DNA of 46,582 nt, taken from assembly GCF_002742265.1 (NCBI RefSeq), contig NZ_MDGL01000028.1, forward strand, positions 1 through 46,582, written 5' to 3'. Positions within the stretch are counted from its first letter, which is position 1; each line of letters begins with the position of its first letter. Position numbers and translations under genes: made by a program. Of the stretch, positions 37,625 to 46,202 are shown piece after piece. Below the pieces are notes generated by a model. The model was not told where the DNA came from. It saw only the letters and a program-made list of their open reading frames with translations, and ran no database searches. This stretch comes from Maribacter sp. 4G9 (GTDB lineage: Bacteria > Bacteroidota > Bacteroidia > Flavobacteriales > Flavobacteriaceae).

Positions 37625-39175
37625 ATGGAGAACACACAACCTTTTGTTGGTCGAAAGATTGACAAATCTACAATTATTAGCCTTGAAAGAGGAAAGATAC
37701 CGCCACAAGCGGTTGACTTAGAGGAAGTTGTGCTTGGTGCAATGATGATTGACAAAAAGGGGGTCGATGAAGTAATAGATATTCTTCATCCCGATGTGTT
37801 TTACAAGGATGCCCATAGATTTATCTATGAGGCAATATTCATATTGTTCGAGGAATCGCAACCCGTGGATTTATTAACCGTTTCTTCCCAATTGAAGAAA
37901 GCTGGAAAGTTGGAGGCCGTTGGGGGTGATTTTTACCTTATAAAATTGACCCAAAAAGTGGCATCTTCGGCACATATCGAGTTCCACGCCCGTATCATAC
38001 TTCAGAAATACATTCAGCGCAGCTTGATAAAAATTTCAAACGAGATTATTGAGGATGCATACGATGAAAGCACGGACGTTTTTGACCTTTTGGACAATGC
38101 CGAAGCAAAATTGTATGATGTCACCCAAGGTAATCTAAAAAGGTCTGCCGAAACCGCCCAGAATTTGGTGATACAAGCCAAGAAGAAAATCGAGGAGATC
38201 GCCAATAGGGAGGGTCTTAGTGGAATACCTTCCGGATTTGATAAGTTGGACAAGTTGACCTCTGGTTGGCAACCAAGTGATTTAATAATCGTTGCCGCGC
38301 GTCCGGGTATGGGTAAAACGGCGTTGACCTTGTCCATGGCCAGAAATATGGCTGTAAACTCAAACACTCCAGTAGCCTTCTTTTCCTTGGAAATGTCCTC
38401 TGTACAGTTGATAACTAGATTGATTTCATCTGAGACGGGTCTTTCTTCGGAGAAATTGAGAACGGGCAAATTGGAAAAACACGAATGGGAACAATTGAAC
38501 GTAAAGGTAAAAACCTTGGAAAAAGCTCCTTTGTTCATTGATGATACCCCTTCCTTATCCATATTTGATCTGCGGGCCAAGGCAAGGCGACTGGCTTCCC
38601 AACATGGCATTAAAATGATCATGATAGATTACTTGCAGTTGATGACGGCCGGTGGTAGTCAAAAAGGGGGAAACAGGGAACAGGAAATATCAACGATATC
38701 CAGGAATTTAAAAGCATTGGCAAAGGAACTGAACGTGCCCGTAATCGCCTTGTCACAGCTTTCAAGGGCCGTTGAGACCAGAGGTGGTAGCAAAAGGCCT
38801 ATTCTTTCAGATTTGAGGGAATCCGGGGCTATTGAGCAGGATGCGGATATCGTTTCTTTTATTTACAGACCCGAATACTATAAAATTGAGGAATGGGACG
38901 ACGAAGAACGCACCCCAACCCAAGGCCAAGCGGAGTTTATTGTAGCAAAACACCGAAATGGTGGACTGGACAATATCCGACTTAAATTTATTGGAAGTCA
39001 GGGTAAATTCGATAATTTGGACGATTTCGATTCGCCTTTTGAGTTTCAGTCCAAAATGAACGATAATGAGGAGAACCCTTTTAAAACGAAGAACCTTCCA
39101 AGTGCTGACGACGCCTTTGGTAGCTCCATGAATCACGGGTTGGACCCAGAAGATGAGGACGATGTACCATTTTAA
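37625..39175 (+). CDS. dnaB: Replicative DNA helicase DnaB
   Basis: Hexameric 5'-3' fork helicase (516 aa). N-terminal DnaB domain (~25-130), linker, RecA-like domain with Walker A ARPGMGKT (225-232), GSSS-less H1a, Walker B MIMIDYLQL and arginine finger region RESGAIEQDADIVSFIYR. No intein is inserted in the P-loop or the DYLQL motif, common intein sites in this gene. The acidic tail (DPEDEDDVPF) is typical of the group. A box reading TATTTTCG ends only 4 bp before the ATG; if it is the promoter, the message would be nearly leaderless. That match is imperfect. Confidence 0.97.
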   Translation: MENTQPFVGRKIDKSTIISLERGKIPPQAVDLEEVVLGAMMIDKKGVDEVIDILHPDVFYKDAHRFIYEAIFILFEESQPVDLLTVSSQLKKAGKLEAVGGDFYLIKLTQKVASSAHIEFHARIILQKYIQRSLIKISNEIIEDAYDESTDVFDLLDNAEAKLYDVTQGNLKRSAETAQNLVIQAKKKIEEIANREGLSGIPSGFDKLDKLTSGWQPSDLIIVAARPGMGKTALTLSMARNMAVNSNTPVAFFSLEMSSVQLITRLISSETGLSSEKLRTGKLEKHEWEQLNVKVKTLEKAPLFIDDTPSLSIFDLRAKARRLASQHGIKMIMIDYLQLMTAGGSQKGGNREQEISTISRNLKALAKELNVPVIALSQLSRAVETRGGSKRPILSDLRESGAIEQDADIVSFIYRPEYYKIEEWDDEERTPTQGQAEFIVAKHRNGGLDNIRLKFIGSQGKFDNLDDFDSPFEFQSKMNDNEENPFKTKNLPSADDAFGSSMNHGLDPEDEDDVPF

Positions 39176-39230
39176 GGTCGTAAGGCACTCATTTTTTTGA
39201 TTTTAATCGGTCTAATTTTAAAAATCTTTA

Positions 39231-39260
39231 ACGCTCCTAAAACACGGGAGCGTTTTTTTT
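39231..39260 (+). terminator. Terminator of dnaB
   Basis: 7-bp stem acgctcc / ggagcgt, 9-nt loop, eight T. It lies inside the artificially long open frame that starts at 39197, supporting the later start of the next gene. Confidence 0.9.
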
Positions 39261-39264
39261 CGTT

Positions 39265-39272
39265 TATTTTTG
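39265..39272 (+). promoter_or_regulatory. -7 box of the 39299 gene
   Basis: TATTTTTG, full TAnnTTTG match, directly after the dnaB terminator and 26 bp before ATG 39299. Confidence 0.5.
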
Positions 39273-39298
39273 GTAGAAGACCAATTGAAATATGTGGT

Positions 39299-40561
39299 AT
39301 GAATAGAATTTTTTTTTTACTGGCAATATTTTTTATGTCGCATTTGGGGCATGCCTCTTCCATTCTTATACCCATGGACGCTGAATCCCAAAAAAATCAT
39401 TTAAAGGCCTATGGAATTACCTATTGGGTACTTTCCAAACAGCAAAAAGTACAATGGTTGCTTAATTATAGGGGAGGATCCTTTCTTTTGCCAGATGGCG
39501 AAGTTATACGAAAAGAGTGCCAAATCAGGGGCGTTTCCTTTGAAATAATTTCGGATGACCAAGCAAATACAATACTCGATGAAATAAGTAGTCCGTCCAA
39601 GAATCAAGATGCGGTAATTTTGGAGAAGGCACCCAAAATTGCGGTGTACTCCCCTAAGGAAAACCAGCCTTGGGACGATGCGGTTACCATGGCGTTAACC
39701 TATGCCGAAATACCTTATGTCACAGTGTACGATGAGGAGGTCTTGGAGGATAAGCTGGCCCTATATGATTGGCTACACTTGCATCATGAGGATTTCACGG
39801 GACAATATGGCAAGTTTTATGGTGCGTACCGGGCTACTCCATGGTATATCGAAGGTAAGAAGGAAGCGGAAAAGTTGGCCCGAAAATTAGGTTATGATAA
39901 AGTTTCAGATGAGAAACTGGCCGTCACACTAAAGATCAGAAACTATGTAATTGGAGGTGGTTTTATGTTCGCCATGTGCTCTGCGACCGATAGTTTTGAT
40001 ATAGCACTTGCGGCAGACGGAGTGGATATTTGTGAGCCCATGTTTGATGGCGACCCATCAGACCCTAATTATCAGGCAAGTTTGGACTTTGACAAAACCT
40101 TTGCTTTCACGGATTTTATCTTGGAAAGAAGTCCGGTCAAATATGAATTTTCTTCCATAGATATGACTTCAAAAAGGGGGAATGTCCCTAAAGAGCAGGA
40201 CTATTTTTCCCTAATGGATTTTTCGGCCAAATGGGATGCCGTTCCTACCATGCTATGTCAAAACCATACCACGCTTGTGAAAGGGTTTATGGGACAGACC
40301 ACGGCTTTTGAGCGTTCCGAAATCAAACCAACCGTATTGGTGCTAGGGGAAAATAAATTGAACGGCGAGGCCCGCTATATTCATGGTATAAAAGGGAAGG
40401 GTTTTTTCACGTTTTATGGTGGTCATGATCCTGAGGATTATCAACACAGGGTAGGGGATCCAAAAACGGAGTTGGAATTGCATCCAACTTCGCCGGGGTA
40501 TCGATTAATTTTAAACAATGTGTTGTTTCCTGCGGCTAGAAAGAAAAAACAAAAGACTTAA
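39299..40561 (+). CDS. Secreted protein of unknown function (often labelled asparagine synthetase B)
   Basis: 420 residues from ATG 39299, which gives a signal peptide (MNRIFFLLAIFFMSHLGHAS). The frame is open from 39197 but that part holds the dnaB terminator. The mature part is alpha/beta and well ordered (PKIAVYSPKENQPWDDAVTMAL, YDWLHLHHEDFTGQYGKFYGAY, GGGFMFAMCSATDSFDIALAADGVDIC, GFFTFYGGHDPEDYQH). As I remember, homologues in Flavobacteriia carry the label asparagine synthetase B, but there is no glutaminase Cys at position 2 and no PP-loop SGG motif, so this name is not supported. The His-rich loops and GGxxxxC-type region could suit a Rossmann-like hydrolase (perhaps amidotransferase-like). 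Function unknown. Confidence 0.75.
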   Translation: MNRIFFLLAIFFMSHLGHASSILIPMDAESQKNHLKAYGITYWVLSKQQKVQWLLNYRGGSFLLPDGEVIRKECQIRGVSFEIISDDQANTILDEISSPSKNQDAVILEKAPKIAVYSPKENQPWDDAVTMALTYAEIPYVTVYDEEVLEDKLALYDWLHLHHEDFTGQYGKFYGAYRATPWYIEGKKEAEKLARKLGYDKVSDEKLAVTLKIRNYVIGGGFMFAMCSATDSFDIALAADGVDICEPMFDGDPSDPNYQASLDFDKTFAFTDFILERSPVKYEFSSIDMTSKRGNVPKEQDYFSLMDFSAKWDAVPTMLCQNHTTLVKGFMGQTTAFERSEIKPTVLVLGENKLNGEARYIHGIKGKGFFTFYGGHDPEDYQHRVGDPKTELELHPTSPGYRLILNNVLFPAARKKKQKT

Positions 40562-41367
40562 TTGGTCAATAAATAGTCAGTTAATTTTTTCAACTGATGT
40601 TCAACCCCCATTGCGTCATTGCTTAATGTAAGGTACTTGGCGGCCCTTTTTATGGCAGGATGGGCATTTTCCATGGCAAAGCTATAATCGGAAAGGGCCA
40701 GCATCTCCAAATCGTTGTTGTAGTCCCCAAACACCATAATTTCATTTGATGTGATGCCATAGAGCTGCATGACTTTTTCCAGGGCGAATCCTTTATGTGC
40801 ATTGGGACTTGATATATCTACCCAATTTTCACCTGAAACTTTGACTTTCATCCGATTTTCAAAGTGTTTAACATGGGGGTATATGTATGTTTCAGAATCA
40901 TCAAAATGATAAATGGCAATTTTGATGATTTCTGAATCCACAATACTTAATTCATTCAGTATTTCAAATTGCGTATAATATTCTTTGAGCTTTTGAACAA
41001 ATGCATCGGATTCACCTGAAATGTAGGCCATATGCTTGCCACATAGAACGGGATAGGTATTGGGAACCTGCTTTATTGTTTTCAATATTTCGGAAACAAA
41101 CTGGGTGTTAAGGGGGGTAGATAGAATTTCATGGTCCCTTTGTTTTGCAAATCCCCCGTTTTCGGCGATTACGATGATATCGTCCTTAATAGGATACAAC
41201 TTATCAATAATACTATTATATTGTCTACCACTGGCCGCTACAAAATGAATTCCCTTACTTTGTAAATGTTCGAAAAGTTTAAAAAATTCATCACTTACTT
41301 CGTGATTTGAGTTGAGTAAGGTACCGTCCATATCGGTGACGACCATCCGTATTTTAGATAAATCCAT
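40558..41367 (-). CDS. HAD-superfamily Cof-type phosphatase
   Basis: 269 residues from ATG 41367. The frame is open from TTG 41397, but a -7 box (41391-41384) lies inside that extension. HAD motif I VTDMDGTLLN with nucleophile Asp (residue 11 region), motif II S-G-R (AASGRQYNS), motif IV MVFGDYNNDLEML. The C2-type cap and GVEHQLKKL ending are those of Cof/YkrA phosphatases, which act on sugar phosphates or flavin precursors. Substrate unknown. Its stop overlaps the preceding convergent gene by 4 bp. Confidence 0.9.
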   Translation of the reverse strand: MDLSKIRMVVTDMDGTLLNSNHEVSDEFFKLFEHLQSKGIHFVAASGRQYNSIIDKLYPIKDDIIVIAENGGFAKQRDHEILSTPLNTQFVSEILKTIKQVPNTYPVLCGKHMAYISGESDAFVQKLKEYYTQFEILNELSIVDSEIIKIAIYHFDDSETYIYPHVKHFENRMKVKVSGENWVDISSPNAHKGFALEKVMQLYGITSNEIMVFGDYNNDLEMLALSDYSFAMENAHPAIKRAAKYLTLSNDAMGVEHQLKKLTDYLLTN

Positions 41368-41383
41368 ATTTTTAAATAAGGGG

Positions 41384-41391
41384 CAAAGATA
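41384..41391 (-). promoter_or_regulatory. -7 box of the HAD phosphatase gene
   Basis: TATCTTTG on the minus strand followed by CCCC, 16 bp before ATG 41367. Confidence 0.6.
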
Positions 41392-41404
41392 TTTCAACGA
41401 TATC

Positions 41405-41447
41405 TATTTAATAAGTAATAGGTAAAGTTTTACCTTTATTTAATAAG
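41405..41447. promoter_or_regulatory. Palindrome flanked by direct repeats, candidate operator
   Basis: AGGTAAA-GT-TTTACCT (41420-41435) is a perfect 7-bp inverted repeat. It is flanked by two exact copies of TATTTAATAAG (41405-41415 and 41437-41447), 32 bp apart, about three helical turns. It overlaps a TACCTTTA -7-like box (41431-41438) of yjbQ and sits next to the HAD gene promoter. Confidence 0.5.
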
Positions 41448-41455
41448 AAATTGGC

Positions 41456-41878
41456 ATGCATTGGTTTCAAAAAGAGTTTACACTTCCCACATTTTCTAGA
41501 GGTTTTCATTTAATAACGAATAGGATATTGGAAAGATGTCCAGAAATAAAGGATATTGATACAGGAATTTGTCATGTCTTTATCAAACATACATCGGCAA
41601 GCCTTACCATTAATGAGAATGCAGACCCTACGGTAAGAAGTGATTTTGAAAGCCATATGAATATCATGGTACCGGAAAATGCCCCGTATTATGTGCATAC
41701 CAATGAAGGGACCGATGACATGCCCGCGCACATTAAGTCTTCCTTAATGGGAGCATCGGTTCAAATTCCTATTTCACAGGGTAAACTTAACTTAGGTATT
41801 TGGCAAGGTATATATCTTTGTGAACACAGAAACCATGCTTCGGGTAGAACATTGGTGGTTACCATCTTCGGTAATTGA
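41456..41878 (+). CDS. yjbQ: YjbQ family protein (secondary thiamine-phosphate synthase-type)
   Basis: 140 residues, the whole length of the UPF0047/YjbQ fold. Conserved blocks: GICHVFIKHTSASLTINENADPTVRSDFE, AHIKSSLMGASVQIPISQGKLNLGIWQGIYLCEHRNH and the last strand TLVVTIFG. Weak thiamine-phosphate synthase activity is known for the family; the true role is not settled. ATG 41456 follows a repeat-flanked palindrome. No co-oriented neighbour; followed by a 265-bp spacer and a terminator. Confidence 0.92.
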   Translation: MHWFQKEFTLPTFSRGFHLITNRILERCPEIKDIDTGICHVFIKHTSASLTINENADPTVRSDFESHMNIMVPENAPYYVHTNEGTDDMPAHIKSSLMGASVQIPISQGKLNLGIWQGIYLCEHRNHASGRTLVVTIFGN

Positions 41879-42143
41879 CAAAGTAATCTTTATGTAATGA
41901 AGTAGGAGGCATCGATTTTGAAGAGAATACAAACCTAAATCATTTGCCTTTTAAGAAGTCACGGAATAGGTCTTGGGGTTCTTGGCTCACACAATGAACG
42001 AAAGTTTGAAAAAGGAAATTTTAATCTTCCCAAATAGGAGATGATTAATGGCTTGTTTAGGGATATGGTAAAAATAAGGATGCGCTAATGGATTGTGGGA
42101 AGTGTAAGGTGGTCAATGTAAAAGTGAGTTAATATTGGAAAAC
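41879..42143. other. Spacer after yjbQ
   Basis: About 265 bp with no gene or structure I can support. The longest possible peptides are below 20 residues. It may be a long 3' untranslated region up to the terminator at 42144. Confidence 0.5.
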
Positions 42144-42174
42144 AAAAAATCCGACCTAAAAGGTCGGATTTTTT
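42144..42174. terminator. Bidirectional terminator of rplT operon and yjbQ
   Basis: 13-bp stem aaaaaatccgacc / ggtcggatttttt with TAAAA loop, 20 bp past the rplT stop. Confidence 0.95.
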
Positions 42175-42194
42175 AAGTGAGATTTGTTTTTAAT

Positions 42195-42539
42195 TTATTT
42201 TACCTGCTCTACGATAGCTTTAAAAGCTTCTGGGTGATTCATGGCCAAATCTGCAAGAACCTTTCGATTTAGTTCAATTCCACTGGCTTTTACTTTACCC
42301 ATAAATTGTGAGTAGGACATTCCATGCTGTCTGGCACCTGCATTAATACGGGTAATCCATAATGAACGGAATGTTCTTTTTTTGTTTTTTCGATCTCTAT
42401 AAGCATATAACATTGCTTTTTCGACCGCGTTTTTGGCTACTGTCCAAACATTTTTACGTCTTCCAAAGTAACCTTTGGCTTGCTTCATTACCTTTTTTCT
42501 CCTGGCTCTGGAAGCTACTGCATTTACTGATCTTGGCAT
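42195..42539 (-). CDS. rplT: 50S ribosomal protein L20
   Basis: 114 residues, full length. N-terminal basic extension ([32 protein letters not shown]) and the globular part [20 protein letters not shown] match L20, an early assembly protein that in other phyla represses its own operon by binding the leader. Last gene of thrS-infC-rpmI-rplT; a 145-bp spacer with heptamer repeats separates it from rpmI. Confidence 0.98.
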   Translation of the reverse strand: MPRSVNAVASRARRKKVMKQAKGYFGRRKNVWTVAKNAVEKAMLYAYRDRKNKKRTFRSLWITRINAGARQHGMSYSQFMGKVKASGIELNRKVLADLAMNHPEAFKAIVEQVK

Positions 42540-42604
42540 TTTTTTTCGTTTTTTGTAGTAGGCGATTAAATGGTTATCCGTTGTATGTCAAGGTTTTTTA
42601 GAGG

Positions 42605-42641
42605 CTCTTAACTTTTAACTTTTAACTTTTTAACTCTTTTT
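42605..42641. repeat. Short heptamer array between rpmI and rplT
   Basis: AACTTTT-type units start at 42610, 42617, 42624 and 42632 (steps 7, 7, 8), closely resembling the ACTTTTC core at 30501. On the transcribed strand it reads as repeated AGTTAAA, in the spacer of a ribosomal protein operon. Confidence 0.7.
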
Positions 42642-42684
42642 GATTGGCCTAACTCCATGGTTAATAAATTTACCTTTTGAACTT

Positions 42685-42882
42685 TTACTTTAAACGTAAT
42701 TGTTCCTTGATGCTGTTAACGTCATTTGGATGAACCAAAGTATCATGCGTTAAAGCAAGTTTACGCTTTTTAGATTTCTTAGTAAGAATGTGGCTCTTAA
42801 AAGCGTGCTTTCTTTTGATTTTACCCGTACCTGTTAGCTTAAAACGCTTTTTGGCACTGGATTTTGTTTTTTGTTTAGGCAT
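42685..42882 (-). CDS. rpmI: 50S ribosomal protein L35
   Basis: 65 residues ([26 protein letters not shown], then [11 protein letters not shown]), the standard L35. It has a real Shine-Dalgarno AGGAG four bases before the ATG (minus strand aggagaaaatg), uncommon in this window where most genes lack one. Confidence 0.97.
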   Translation of the reverse strand: MPKQKTKSSAKKRFKLTGTGKIKRKHAFKSHILTKKSKKRKLALTHDTLVHPNDVNSIKEQLRLK

Positions 42883-43043
42883 TTTCTCCTATTTTTTTGA
42901 TTAAATCTCACTTACTACCTTCTATATTTTGGACCCAGAAGGTTGCTTAAGGGTCTCTTTCCAAGCCAAACGCTATCAGTGAATTACTAATAGCGTTTAG
43001 TTTTTATTTAAATAGCTTCGGTAGGTTATAAAAACCGAAGATT
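42883..43043 (-). promoter_or_regulatory. Structured infC-rpmI spacer, candidate ribosomal protein leader
   Basis: 161 nt with stacked hairpins on the minus strand: 43040-43016 (7 bp, CTTCGGT / ACCGAAG, just after the infC stop), 42998-42968 (9 bp, AAACGCTAT / ATAGCGTTT) and a GACCC / GGGTC pairing near 42950. None has a T-run, so they are not simple terminators. Position upstream of rpmI-rplT is where L20-responsive leaders lie in other bacteria. Confidence 0.4.
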
Positions 43044-43598
43044 TTATTTTTTTGTTTTTGGAGCTATGAACATGGTCATTCTTTTTCCTTCCAACCTTGG
43101 CATTTGTTCTACCTTTCCAAGTTCTTCCAGTTCAGATGCTAGTTTTAAAAGCAGAATTTCTCCCTGATCTTTATAAACTATCGATCGTCCTTTAAAAAAA
43201 ACGTATGCTTTCAACTTTGCACCATCTTTCAGGAATTTTTCAGCATGCTTCTTTTTAAACTCATAGTCATGGTCATCAGTATTCGGTCCAAACCTAATTT
43301 CCTTAACAACAACTTTGGAAGCCTTGGCTTTCATGGCCTTCTCCCTTTTTTTCTGTTCGTATAAAAACTTTTTGTAATCTATGATTTTACAAACAGGAGG
43401 ATCCGCCTTTGGTGAAATTTCAACTAAATCCAATTCCAGTTCCTTGGAAATATCCAAGGCTTTTCGAATAGGATATACTCCAACTTCAATGTTGTCACCA
43501 ACTAACCTGACTTCCGGAGCAAGTATCTGTTCATTAATATTATGAGGGTTTTTATTTTCCCTTCTAGGTTGAGGCCTGAATCTTTTACGTATTGCTAT
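43044..43598 (-). CDS. infC: Translation initiation factor IF-3, non-canonical ATA start
   Basis: 184 residues. The N-terminal domain is encoded from 43598: ATA GCA ATA CGT AAA gives (M)[13 protein letters not shown], then [16 protein letters not shown] and [32 protein letters not shown] stop codon (TAA 43604-43602) lies two codons upstream, and no ATG, GTG or TTG occurs before TTG 43457, which would delete 47 conserved residues. So ATA 43598 is the most likely start; GTC and later ATT are alternatives. E. coli infC starts at AUU and is autorepressed because IF-3 rejects non-AUG starts; the same logic is likely here. C-terminal domain with [22 protein letters not shown]. 22 bp after thrS. Confidence 0.9.
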   Translation of the reverse strand: MAIRKRFRPQPRRENKNPHNINEQILAPEVRLVGDNIEVGVYPIRKALDISKELELDLVEISPKADPPVCKIIDYKKFLYEQKKREKAMKAKASKVVVKEIRFGPNTDDHDYEFKKKHAEKFLKDGAKLKAYVFFKGRSIVYKDQGEILLLKLASELEELGKVEQMPRLEGKRMTMFIAPKTKK

Positions 43599-43620
43599 GA
43601 CTTACTATTTTTAATTAAAC

Positions 43621-45567
43621 TTAATTTTTGAACGACTTTAAGGTACTATTTATTTCCTTAGATACCAAGTCGGTAAATGCTCCAATGGTAATGGCTCCTA
43701 AATCTTCACCACCGTGCCTTCTTACTGAAATGGTGTTGGAGCTTTCATCGTTTTCCCCTACGATAAGCATAAATGGAATCTTATTCATCTCCGCTTCCCG
43801 TATTTTTTTGCCGACCGTTTCGTTTCTATTATCTACAAGGGCGCGAATTTCGTTAATTTCTAGCGATTTTAAAACTTTTTCAGCATATTTTTCATGTTTC
43901 TCGCTAACTGGCAAGACAATGGCCTGATCCGGTATTAGCCATAGTGGAAAATTTCCTCCTGTATGCTCCAATAAAAGAGCGATAAAACGTTCCATACTGC
44001 CAAATGGTGCACGATGAATCATGACCGGCCTATGCAATTCGTTGTCGCTCCCCTTATAGGTCAGTTCAAATCTTTCGGGTAAATTATAATCAACCTGTAT
44101 GGTTCCCAATTGCCATTGCCTACCAAGCGCATCTTTAACCATAAAGTCCAACTTTGGACCGTAAAAGGCGGCTTCTCCATGTTCAATGACATAGTCAAGG
44201 CCCTTTTCTTTCGCAGCATTTATAATCGCCTGCTCCGCTTTTTCCCAATTTTCAACGGAACCTATATATTTTTCAGGGTTGTCCAAATCTCGTACTGAGA
44301 CCTGGGCGGTAAAATCCTCGAAACCCAAAGAGCCCAAAACATAAAGGGATAGGTCAATGACATTTTTAAATTCTTGATCCAATTGATCAGGTGTACAAAA
44401 AATATGTGCGTCATCTTGGGTAAAACCGCGAACCCTTGTAAGGCCATGTAGTTCCCCACTTTGTTCATATCTGTAAACGGTGCCAAATTCCGCATACCTT
44501 TTAGGTAATTCTTTATAACTAAACGGACGGGTGTTGTAAATTTCACAATGATGGGGACAATTCATCGGTTTCAAGAGAAATTCTTCGTCTTGTTTGGGTG
44601 TGTGAATAGGTTGAAAGCTATCCTCCCCATATTTTGCGTAATGTCCGGATGTTACATACAGCTCCTTTTGTCCAATATGCGGGGTAACCACCATTTCATA
44701 CCCGGCTTGCTTTTGCGCCTTTTTCAGAAATTGTTCAAGGCGCTCCCGTAGGGCTGCACCTTTTGGTAACCATAAAGGAAGTCCTTGTCCCACTTTCTGT
44801 GAAAAAGCGAAAAGTTCCAATTCTTTTCCTAATTTCCTGTGGTCCCTTTTTTTTGCCTCCTCCAAAAGCGCTAAATATTCGGTAAGGTCTTTCTGTTTTG
44901 GAAAGGATATACCATACACCCTGGTTAATTGGGGCTTGTTTTCATCACCTCGCCAGTAAGCTCCTGCAACACTTAAGATTTTAATTGCCTTTACAATTCC
45001 GGTATTGGGAATATGCCCGCCTCGGCACAAGTCGGTAAAAGTATCATGGTCGCAAAATGTTATAGAGCCGTCCTCTAAATTTTCAATTAACTCGACCTTA
45101 TATTCATTGCCTTGATCTTTGTAAAATTTTAAAGCGTCCGATTTGGATACTTGTCGCATCTTGTAGTCATGTTTACCGCGGGCAATTTCCAAGGCCTTTT
45201 GTTCAATTTTGGAAAAATCTTTTTCGGATATGGTGCCTTCAGGTAGGTCTACATCATAATAGAACCCGTTCTCTATTGCTGGCCCTATAGTTAGTTTTAC
45301 ACCGGGATATAGTACTTCAAGTGCTTGTGCGACAATATGGGAGGTTGAGTGCCAAAAGGCTTTCTTACCTTCTTTGTCGTTCCATGTAAATAAGGTCAGA
45401 GATCCGTTTTCAGTTAGGGGAGTGGTACTTTCAACAGTTGTGTCGTTAAATTTTGCGGATATAACATTTCTGGCAAGTCCTTCACTAATGCTTTTGGCTA
45501 CGTCCATAGGGGTAGCCCCTTTTTGGAATTCCTTTTTTGAGCCATCTGGCAATACAATCTCTATCAT
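43621..45567 (-). CDS. thrS: Threonyl-tRNA synthetase
   Basis: 648 residues. TGS domain (~1-60), editing domain with HSTSH (~73-77) and the CxxxxH half (LCRGGHIP), class II core with zinc Cys in MNCPHHCE and motif 2 [23 protein letters not shown], motif 3 [11 protein letters not shown], and the C-terminal anticodon-binding domain ([15 protein letters not shown] onward). First gene of thrS-infC-rpmI-rplT, driven by the promoter at 45589-45619. No T-box expected or seen in this phylum. Confidence 0.98.
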   Translation of the reverse strand: MIEIVLPDGSKKEFQKGATPMDVAKSISEGLARNVISAKFNDTTVESTTPLTENGSLTLFTWNDKEGKKAFWHSTSHIVAQALEVLYPGVKLTIGPAIENGFYYDVDLPEGTISEKDFSKIEQKALEIARGKHDYKMRQVSKSDALKFYKDQGNEYKVELIENLEDGSITFCDHDTFTDLCRGGHIPNTGIVKAIKILSVAGAYWRGDENKPQLTRVYGISFPKQKDLTEYLALLEEAKKRDHRKLGKELELFAFSQKVGQGLPLWLPKGAALRERLEQFLKKAQKQAGYEMVVTPHIGQKELYVTSGHYAKYGEDSFQPIHTPKQDEEFLLKPMNCPHHCEIYNTRPFSYKELPKRYAEFGTVYRYEQSGELHGLTRVRGFTQDDAHIFCTPDQLDQEFKNVIDLSLYVLGSLGFEDFTAQVSVRDLDNPEKYIGSVENWEKAEQAIINAAKEKGLDYVIEHGEAAFYGPKLDFMVKDALGRQWQLGTIQVDYNLPERFELTYKGSDNELHRPVMIHRAPFGSMERFIALLLEHTGGNFPLWLIPDQAIVLPVSEKHEKYAEKVLKSLEINEIRALVDNRNETVGKKIREAEMNKIPFMLIVGENDESSNTISVRRHGGEDLGAITIGAFTDLVSKEINSTLKSFKN

Positions 45568-45588
45568 GATGTAATTTTATACGGGGAG

Positions 45589-45619
45589 CAAAGATACTAT
45601 GTTGTTGTTATGTCCGCAA
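45589..45619 (-). promoter_or_regulatory. Promoter of thrS operon
   Basis: Minus strand TTG (45619-45617), 20 bp, TATCTTTG (45596-45589), then GCTCCCC; 21 bp before the ATG. Confidence 0.7.
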
Positions 45620-45849
45620 TAGTATGATACAATATGTTTTAGTAGAAAAATGGTAATTATTCTGGTAAATTTCACAACCTGTAATTTCCCTTGGTTGTAC
45701 AGGGGAGTTATTATGTTGTTTTTTTCTTTGCGAGGAAAGATTTTTTCACTAAATTCAAGGCCCTTTTTCTTTTAAAATATACAATTATCTCATTTTAAGA
45801 TTGTTGTGATTTATGGAGAAAAAAAGTCCAAAAAATGTGATTTTTTTTC
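45620..45849. other. Spacer between thrS and rRNA promoters
   Basis: AT-rich, with several long T and A runs. No gene, no repeat of note; the A/T tracts could act as an upstream activating region for the rRNA promoters. Confidence 0.5.
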
Positions 45850-45879
45850 TTTGAATTTTAAAAAACAGGCTTACATTTG
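45850..45879 (+). promoter_or_regulatory. rRNA promoter P1
   Basis: TTTG (45850-45853), 18 bp, TACATTTG (45872-45879), followed by GCAGCCC. Near-ideal Bacteroidota vegetative promoter, 324 bp upstream of 16S. Confidence 0.75.
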
Positions 45880-46001
45880 CAGCCCGTTAGCCGTTGGAGG
45901 ATTTTTTTGGCGGCTGGGGGAGTATAAGGTGCGAACGTTCATTGTTGTTTTTTTTGTTTTGCTTCGGGGCCGGAAAAAAAGTATTTTTTTCTTTCCAAAA
46001 A

Positions 46002-46032
46002 GTTGCCGGGTAAGGAAACAGTCGTATATTTG
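46002..46032 (+). promoter_or_regulatory. rRNA promoter P2
   Basis: GTTG (46002-46005), 19 bp, TATATTTG (46025-46032), followed by GCACCCG. The downstream leader contains an AGCG-AAA-CGCT hairpin and TTCATTGAAAT, a stretch common before 16S genes in this phylum. Confidence 0.8.
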
Positions 46033-46202
46033 CACCCGCTTAGCGAAACGCTGGGCGACAAAAAGTTGGTTCATTGAAATATTGTGGAGAGATTTTCGGG
46101 ACGGTTTTTACCGTTTTGAAAAAAAGAATATAAAGAATTAGATCGATACGATCGGGGCCGGGGTTCGGATTTTTGGTTCGTTGGGAAACATATAACAGAA
46201 CA

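Noticed and set aside
37625-39175. Intein in dnaB
   Set aside because: The gene is 516 codons with continuous P-loop and DYLQL motifs, so no insertion is present.
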